Origin: Caenorhabditis elegans
Lineage: Eukaryota; Nematoda; Chromadorea; Rhabditida; Rhabditidae
Direction of reading: 5' to 3'
Length of the DNA stretch: 64,000 nt
NCBI RefSeq assembly: GCF_000002985.6
Contig: NC_003281.10
Span: 5,332,001 to 5,396,000, forward strand
The position numbers and the translations under genes are program-made. The notes under the pieces were generated by a model, which ran no database searches, had not been told where the DNA came from, and saw nothing but the letters and a program-made list of their open reading frames with translations. The stretch's first letter is position 1. Each line of letters begins with the position of its first letter. Shown piece after piece: positions 56,801 through 64,000 of this stretch.

Positions 56801-59800
56801 ACGACAATCACAAAACAGTTTTTGAAAATCTGAAAATTACAGATAAAACTAGACTAAACTAGACATATTTTCCAGAAACAAACCTCAAGCACGACAGAAT
56901 TTCTATGTTCTTCTGGATATAGATATCGGTCTAGTAGGTACTGCTTAAATGCCTCACGACACTTGCCAAGTAATCTCTCCCGCATCACAAGTGTATTGAA
57001 AGTGAATGGACACTCACTGGCCTCGATTATTCTTCTCCATTTCTCGTACTCGAGTTTAGAGTCCAGTTCATCTTCAAAGAATTGTTCTGGTGTGAAGATC
57101 AGAATGCCGGAGGGAACTCGCCGTGACTCTAGATCTCGTTGCTGAAAAAGGAAGATATGTTGGAGAAATCTAGAAATTAATCCAATTTCCAAAATGTGAA
57201 TCTATAGGTTTATAGAAATCAAAAAATAATGTTTTTTTATATTTAAATTTTTGATGTCCAAAAACTTCCGTTAAGTTGACTTTTCAGTTTCAGAATTAAA
57301 AATAAAACGTTTTATGAATTCAAACTTATACAGTTTACGAAACACTGAAAAATCTAAGCAAAAAAAACAAACTTCCAATATACGGAGCATTTCAAAAAAC
57401 CTAATTTTGCCAACTTCCAGAAACTCACGAAATAAAGTTCATGCTTGAAGACATGTTTAACTGATGAATAGCTAACTGCATCATCATCCATATCAGTTCC
57501 ATCAATTTCCAAATCTTCCTCCTTAAAATCCTTCTCAATCAACTCTCTGAGCTCATCTGCATCCGATACAGAGGTGGCTGCCGATTGGCATTCATACATT
57601 TCCATATAGAACATATCTCGGTCTAAACTCAACGGGATACCCATCATTTCAAGAACTTCTGCAGTTGGAATTCCCGATCTTCCATACATCATACAGTCTT
57701 CTAATTGCGTCGACTCAGCTTCCGGATTTTTCAAAATTTCTTTCCAGTTTTTGAGATTCTCCTTCTTCTCCTGCTCCTCACCAAACTTCTCCATAACCGC
57801 TTGTTCCATCATCAAATAATCATGAATCTTCCTCTCCTTATCCTCAATTTCCCATCTCTGCTCTCGTTCAATAACCTCCCATCGATCCATACACCGTCTC
57901 GCCGCTTCCTCTGCTTTTTTGTCTCTTCTCTGAGCTTCAACTGCTTTCAGACTCTCATAAACTTCTGAATAGTACTTCATCATTTGTTTATTGGGGGATC
58001 CTTTGCGCAGACTATTCCTACGACTTTCATCGTTTTCGTCAAGCTCGGAGATCCGTCTCGGGATTTTTATTGGGGACTTTTCAGGACTTTCTGGTAACTC
58101 TTCGGATTCTTCTCCGCACGAAACTTGAGAGCTATGCACAGATGGATCATCGCTTTCTGACAAACAACTAGATTCGGAAGATATCAGTTCAGGATCTTCA
58201 GATGACACAGCTGCTGGCTCCCGCCATTCAGGGTACCCGTGTTTGAGCTCATTCCACTCCCAAATGCTCATAACTGCAAACGCTTGCCGATCGGCGGCAG
58301 TGGAAGCCCCACGGAAAAGAATTTCAGTCTCCTCGACGTATTGATCAACGGTGTAGAGAATCTCGTTCATGATACTGGCGATTTCCAGTTTATCGAAAGT
58401 GTCACGAGCAATTTCAAGGTTACCAGGAGTATAGTAGAGATCCATCATGTCATCCATTATCATCTCCTCGGTTTCAACTGTTTCCTGAAATAATAACATA
58501 GGTTTTTATTGAAATGTGAAAATGTAAAGATTTCGACTCAAAACCTTTGGATATACAAAAATTATTTCAAATCTTATCAAATTTTCAGAAATATTTCTTG
58601 TAATAAATCCTAACCTCGCAACACGTTATGAATCTTTCAAGAGTGTCCCGTGAGTTGTACCACCATAGTTTCATGAATTTTCGAACACTATCTTCAGGCA
58701 TTCCTTCGTTCGTTCCGAGTCGTCGAATTAGATAGTTGAATGAGGCGCGGATGTTTTTCATCATCTGCAGAAACAAATTTTTAACAGCATTCAGTACTCC
58801 GAAATACAAGTTTTAAAATTTTCATTTAAAATTACTTTGAATTTATTTAAATTATGTTGATTTTTTAAAAATAAAAATTGAAATGAGTTTGATTTTTACT
58901 TTAAAAAAGAACAACTAAACCGTTTTTTTTTCTGATCGATTAAAATGAATTTCTTCTTAAATTTTGGTATTTCCTAATTATGTTTTATAAATTATGACAA
59001 TAAATTCTAATAAAGTTTCAAATAATTATTTGCCAAATTTCAAAACTTTATTCCATATTTCAAAACTTACCATAACTTCCTTTTGAACCATATTCAACGT
59101 GTATGTTCCTTCTCTTCCAAAGAACAATTCATATTGTTGTACAGGCTTGATCATGTCTCTACACTCATCTGCTCGTCGCGAGGATTCTTCAAAACTCTCC
59201 CCATTTGAGCGGAACAATAGGAAATTAATCATTTTATATTGAATACTTGTCTCATCTCGTGGTATTATATCAGCAATCATTTCATCGTGCTCGGCGAGCT
59301 CTTCGTATTCTGATTTCATGATTAAATGTACTCTATTGCTTACACGTCGGAGTTCACTTCGATGCAGAGATGAAATTGCACTGTGAAGATCTTCGTGCCA
59401 AGTGTAGGGTTCTGGAACAATTAGAAAATAGAAACAAACAAAAATTATTGGAAGCTTTTGGAAATAGTTTGAGTCTGACCGAAAATTTCAAAATTTATCT
59501 TCAAAAGTATTAATATTACCAGTCATATAACTATGATCCAATGCGAATTTCTTCAAGAACCATCTAACTTGTTGTGCTTCCTTCTGATGGTCTTCCCGTC
59601 TTTCCATCCTCTTCATATCCTGATCATGCTCCAACTTTGCCAGCTGCTTTGTCCTCTTTCCATCCGTAATTCCAACATCTTGAAGTACAGCGTTCTCCTC
59701 CATCCATTGATCCTCTGCATCAATTTGTTTCTGTAAATCCGTCTGAACCATATACTCAAATGATTCGTTCTCCTCTTCATCAGACTCGGAATCCAAAGGT

Positions 59801-62800
59801 TCTCGTTCTTTCAGAACATTGCAGAGCTTCCAGCCAAGTGCTCCACGAGCTCTCTCTTTTAGAATCATATGCTCCTCCAGATAATCACTATTTATCAATC
59901 GATTTAATATATCATCAGTTCCATCATTAAACCAAGTAGAAACGCTAGAATCATCTGAATATTCCCATTGCTCATCGGCTTGTTCATCGGCGAGCTCAAG
60001 GTTTTCCCGAATCTCGTTCTGCAAACTCGCCGCCACTGCAGGTAAATCTGGTTGAGTCTCAAATTGAATAAATGAATCATCACTCGGTCGATCATCATCT
60101 GGATCGTAATCCTCATCATCCGACGATGAATTGTAAATTGGAAGTTCCTTGTAATGATACTCGTTAAGCTTTGTCAACGGCTTCACGTACGGTGGGATGA
60201 TGGTTGGCTCTTTATAGTCAAGTTGGTAGATCGCATCACGCCAAACTACAGGAGCACTGTATTTCAGGCTGGAAATTTGAGCGTTTAATGCTTTTTTTTT
60301 GTCAAATGAGAAGTTTTCAAATTTTCAAAAAAAATTCTCAAATGAGTCAAATGAGAATAGAAAAGGTTCACATTTTTTTTGTTGTTTCAAAGAATTTTCC
60401 AACATGCTTACTCTTTTTTGGTGACCAGCGACTTCTTACGGAACATTTTTTTGACAAATGTCATCTCATACTGATATTCCATCCATTTGCGGACATCCTC
60501 TTCAACCATAAGTCTTCCCTGAAATTATGGATGAGAAATTTCAAAATTTGGCTCTATTGGGAGCACTAAAAATTTTCCAATTTTCTGCAGAAAGCCTAAA
60601 AATCTATGATTTTTCCTTACAATTTCAATAACTTTCCGAGCGATCCGAATCTTCTTTCTAAGTGCAGGCATCCAATGTTTATTCATTATTTTCATTTTCT
60701 CAATTTCCTGCTTCTCTGTATTTGCCAGTTCTCTTCGATACTTTGCTCCCGTCATTCTTCCATAAGCTTCTCGTTCTTTTCGTTCTCTCTGACTTCTTCT
60801 CTCAGCAAATATATCCTCCGCGTCTAGACGTCGTTTTCCGTGTTTTACAGTTCGATTTTCAAGCATATTCACAATAAGTTCCACTTCATCGTCTTCCTCC
60901 ATAATCGTGTACAATTCGTACCGGCTCTTCACAATAGCTCTGTCCAGAACTTTGAAATGTTTTGACACCACTGAAAAAAGATCATGAAAAATCTGAAAAT
61001 AGGCTGAAAACTTACTTTCTTTGAAGTCCGTCGCTTTTTGAAGCCGTGGTTCGAATTTTTTGAATGATGGTAGTTTACGAAGTTTCTCAGTCTGTAAATA
61101 TGAAAGATTGAATAAATTGGGTTAAGAATGATTTGAAAGCTAAAAATAAAATTTGAGAATTGTCGATTTTTTTGAAAAAAAAACTTTTCGTTTGCTCGAG
61201 TAGTACTATAGATTGCTGTAGAACTAGATTTTTGAAAATATCAACAATTATAAGGTTTTTAAATTTTCGACTTTTTCTAATTTTAAATTTAAAACGAAAA
61301 TCGAAATTCTAAAAACTTATGAATTATCTTTTTTCAAGCTGAGCATATTTACCACAAAAATTCAAACTCTGGAAAATAGCTAGATTAAAAAAGTACCGTA
61401 ATCTCAACATCCTTCGAATTATCAATAAGACTCGATTGTCGTCTAAAGTGGAATTTGCTACGAATTCTTGACTTGAATTCAATATATCTTTTTGAAGCCA
61501 TCGGTTGCACTGTCACATAATGATCTCCATTGTCAAATTGGCATACAGGCCATGGATGATGTTCATCGGAAGTGTATATGAGCTTTTCGTGGGGATTGAC
61601 ACGGAAACTACTGGTTGAGAAATCAACTCGACGAGTCTCATTCACCATTTTTTCAAGTCTCATTTGCCATTCTCTATTCACAACTTTACGAGAACGATCC
61701 TGAACTCGGAACAAATCTCCATTATTCTTCTTCTGTCGCGTATATCCAAGTCGAATATCATAATTTCTTTTTCTACATAACACCTGTTTCATTTGTTTCT
61801 TCGTCCAATAATTCGACTCATCAATAATTTCCAATTGATCTTCAGACAACGGAGGTACCACTACAGCTGTTGAGCTCTCAATGTGAAGCGGAATTTTTCC
61901 GAATAGATCCCAATATCGATTCGCTGCCTTTTTCTCCTCAATTGACCAATTTGGATTACGAAGTACTATTGTATCAAGCATTTCATCCATTGCATGCGGA
62001 TCATCGTCAATTGTAGTAACACATGGTTTGATGTGTAGCCAGTCATAGTTGAGAAGAGATTGTCGAAGTTGGGGAGATTCACCACGCAACATTTCTTCCT
62101 TCATTTTTGTTGCGATTCTGAATATTTGGAAATTTGAATCATTAAGAAAATAGTTTATTGAAAAAGTTATTTGTGCTGTTTTTAAAACATTTTAAAAATA
62201 AAATTCGAGCACACTTTTGTAATGCCAGAAACCAGAAAAAACTCACGAAGAAGCGAAAAATCGGAATTGATAATCCTTAAAGTGTAATCTACAAATTCTG
62301 GGCCGCTTCTCTCGATAGTCTTCCCAAAGTTCGTAAACCTCTTTGAGTACAAATTCCCTATCTGGACCAAGAAGTTCTTCCCATTTGATAAAATAGAAAA
62401 CTTTGATGAATTCCAGCAAATGAACCGCCGTTTTTCGAGCCTTTTCGGCGTCCGTTCGGTATGAACTGAAATTTTAAATTGCATTTTAAGATAATATCCG
62501 AAAAAATAAACACTTACTCTAAATGTGAAAGTTGGAATTTTGCACACGGATCGCTGAGAGATTTTGCAAAGAACATCTGGCCTTCGTCAGTTCTGGAATA
62601 ATTGAATAAATATTTTCTCGAATATTTTTTGCGATAAACTTTTAGTTCTCGGTGTTTTTTCCATGAAAAACGAAGGATATTTCAGCTAAATATTGCAAAA
62701 TGTCTAGTTCGACTCTTAACTTTCTAATTTCCGGGTAGTAGTAGGGAAGGCTGACCAATCAGCAAAATTATTCTATCCCGCCTATTAAATTTTTAAAAAA

Positions 62801-64000
62801 ACTTACACATTCCTCAACCAATTCGCATATTGCTTTTCCATTTTATCCCGCTTCACTTGATGCTTGCATTTTCTACAAACCTCCTGTTCTCGAACGAAAT
62901 CTTCAAAGTCAGATTCTGAGCTCATTTCGGGAGCCTCAAGTTTCAGATTCTGTAAATAAACCAGGGTTAACTAGAATCATTACAACATGAAATACCTCTA
63001 GAGCAGCTTTCATTGAAGTATCATAGTCCTGTTCGGTGAATTTGACGCGTTTCAGTGGCTGCAGAGGCTTGGGATACTGCAGCTTCAGCTTTCGACGACG
63101 CTTCGCGAGCTCTCGCATCATTGGGGTGTGCTTGTTGAACTCTACAGGTGGAACAATAGGATCTTCGACTTCTTCTGCTTTTTCTTTTTCTTCTGACACT
63201 GGCACTACGTGCGCAGCTTCATCTTCAGCGCGTTCCGCTTGAAGACGCTGCTGATACACCTGATCAGTCTCCCAGGGATGTCGGGTTCCCGGGATGATAG
63301 GAACATCTTCAGTCTCAGGAAAGAACGGCACATTCAGATCTTCTTGACACGATTCGAACAGATCCTCTTCAGAAGAGAACATATCAGAGTCCATCGGCGG
63401 ACATTTCTGCATTAATTTCATGTCATTAGGCGTCTGTTCATTATTCAGTGACCCAAAAAGCTCACTGCCCACTGATAGATTTCTCTGCCGCTGTTGAGAA
63501 GTCTGAGAGCCCGGGAGATCAATAACGAGAATGTGATCCCTGGTGTCATTCAGCTTAGAAATCAATTGAGTACTGCCATGGCCATTGACCAACAGCACCT
63601 TTTCCACCGGCTTCTCAGGCAATGAAGAGCACTCAAAGAGCAAGTTGGCCGCCGATGGAGCACAATCTCCATTAGTGATCGGAGCCAAATCATACCCATC
63701 CCCACTGATCGTGACGGGTCTGGAACGGGGTGGGCGGCCAGTTATTCTAGTGAATATTGGGTTAGCATATGACGTGATAATTGGTGGCTCAACAACTATT
63801 GGAGCCTCTGGCAGAGGAGCTGAAGAACTACTACTTTTCCTCGATGGTGTGTCTTCCCCGGGTAGTGGTGGTTCTGGTGGAGGTGGAGGTAGATCACAAT
63901 TTTCAGCTGGCGCCGCAGGTACAGGATCAGGGGACTGCGGGCGGGTGGCTGAAGGTGATGAGAACCGGGAACTGGGACACGAGGAGACCGGGGACACGGG
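53838..64000 (-). CDS. Giant unrecognised protein, C-terminal 2367 residues (partial)
   Basis: Twenty-one exons chain in frame from the window edge to a TAG at 53838-53840: >64000-62996, 62949-62807, 62592-62518, 62465-62247, 62117-61397, 61091-61016, 60970-60621, 60518-60412, 60268-59520, 59411-59071, 58764-58615, 58484-57429, 57141-56884, 56829-56693, 56635-56437, 56376-56118, 55651-55568, 55462-55347, 55194-54844, 54687-54049, 53906-53838. The visible N-terminal part is Pro/Ser-rich and disordered (PPPPPEPPLPGE). Basic coiled coils follow (RRSQRERKEREAYGRM; EEAARRCMDRWEVIEREQRW), with acidic SDDEDYDPDDD-type patches, Trp-rich helical segments and a basic Lys-rich C-terminus ending GRKWF. 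No catalytic signature or zinc finger is clear; one CRKCKH pair stands alone. The composition suggests a nuclear scaffold or chromatin-type protein. This is a guess. Confidence 0.75.

Noticed and set aside
62936..63997. Treating the Met near 63997 as the start of the giant protein
   Set aside because: The frame is open to the window edge and the upstream sequence is missing, so the first Met seen is not evidence of a start.

Overview
The window looks like Caenorhabditis elegans nuclear DNA. It is AT-rich, has many short introns ending in TTTTCAG, shows trans-splice-like acceptors a few bases before start codons, and carries worm-type dispersed inverted repeats, an RTE-type retroelement fragment and tight same-strand gene clusters. 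A protein phosphatase inhibitor-2 gene (szy-2) next to an adiponectin-receptor gene (paqr-2) and a DHRS1-type dehydrogenase (dhs-9) fits my memory of a chromosome III locus. Gene symbols are from recognition, not from a search.

Layout. 1-1543 (+): 3' end of a WDR81-type WD40 gene. 1.5-9.7 kb: no convincing gene, but a 5'-truncated RTE-like non-LTR element and a 353-bp MITE. 9.7-12.2 kb (+): an R3H-domain RNA-binding protein with a 21-C tract just past its stop. 17.4-13.4 kb (-): a likely two-gene operon, THO complex subunit 5 then a glutaredoxin. 17.4-30.2 kb: a repeat sink with a ~7.1-kb inverted-repeat structure around about 200 copies of a 26-bp satellite, and a solo LTR with a 5-bp target duplication. 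30.3-32.4 kb (+): a seven-transmembrane chemoreceptor. 36.0-32.6 kb (-): dhs-9, with two inverted repeats in its introns, one a ~1.5-kb palindrome. 39.3-37.2 kb (-): szy-2. 47.9-44.2 kb (-): paqr-2. 50.0-49.0 kb (-): a membrane-anchored TYW1-like flavodoxin domain without the radical-SAM half. 53.4-50.4 kb (-): an ADCK2-type mitochondrial kinase-like protein. 64.0-53.8 kb (-): at least 21 exons of a giant protein that I do not recognise and that continues beyond the window.

Function. The genes are mostly unrelated housekeeping and membrane functions: endosome maturation, mRNA export, thiol redox, PP1 regulation, membrane fluidity sensing, and coenzyme-Q-type kinase activity. Two same-strand runs look operon-like: thoc-5/glutaredoxin (about 200-bp gap), and less surely giant gene/ADCK2/TYW1-like (gaps about 435 and 445 bp). 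Exon models were built by hand from splice consensus; for each complete model the exon lengths sum to a whole number of codons and the frame stays open.

The least ordinary items are the TYW1-like protein that has lost its catalytic half and apparently its FMN phosphate loop, the inverted-repeat satellite structure, and the giant unrecognised protein.
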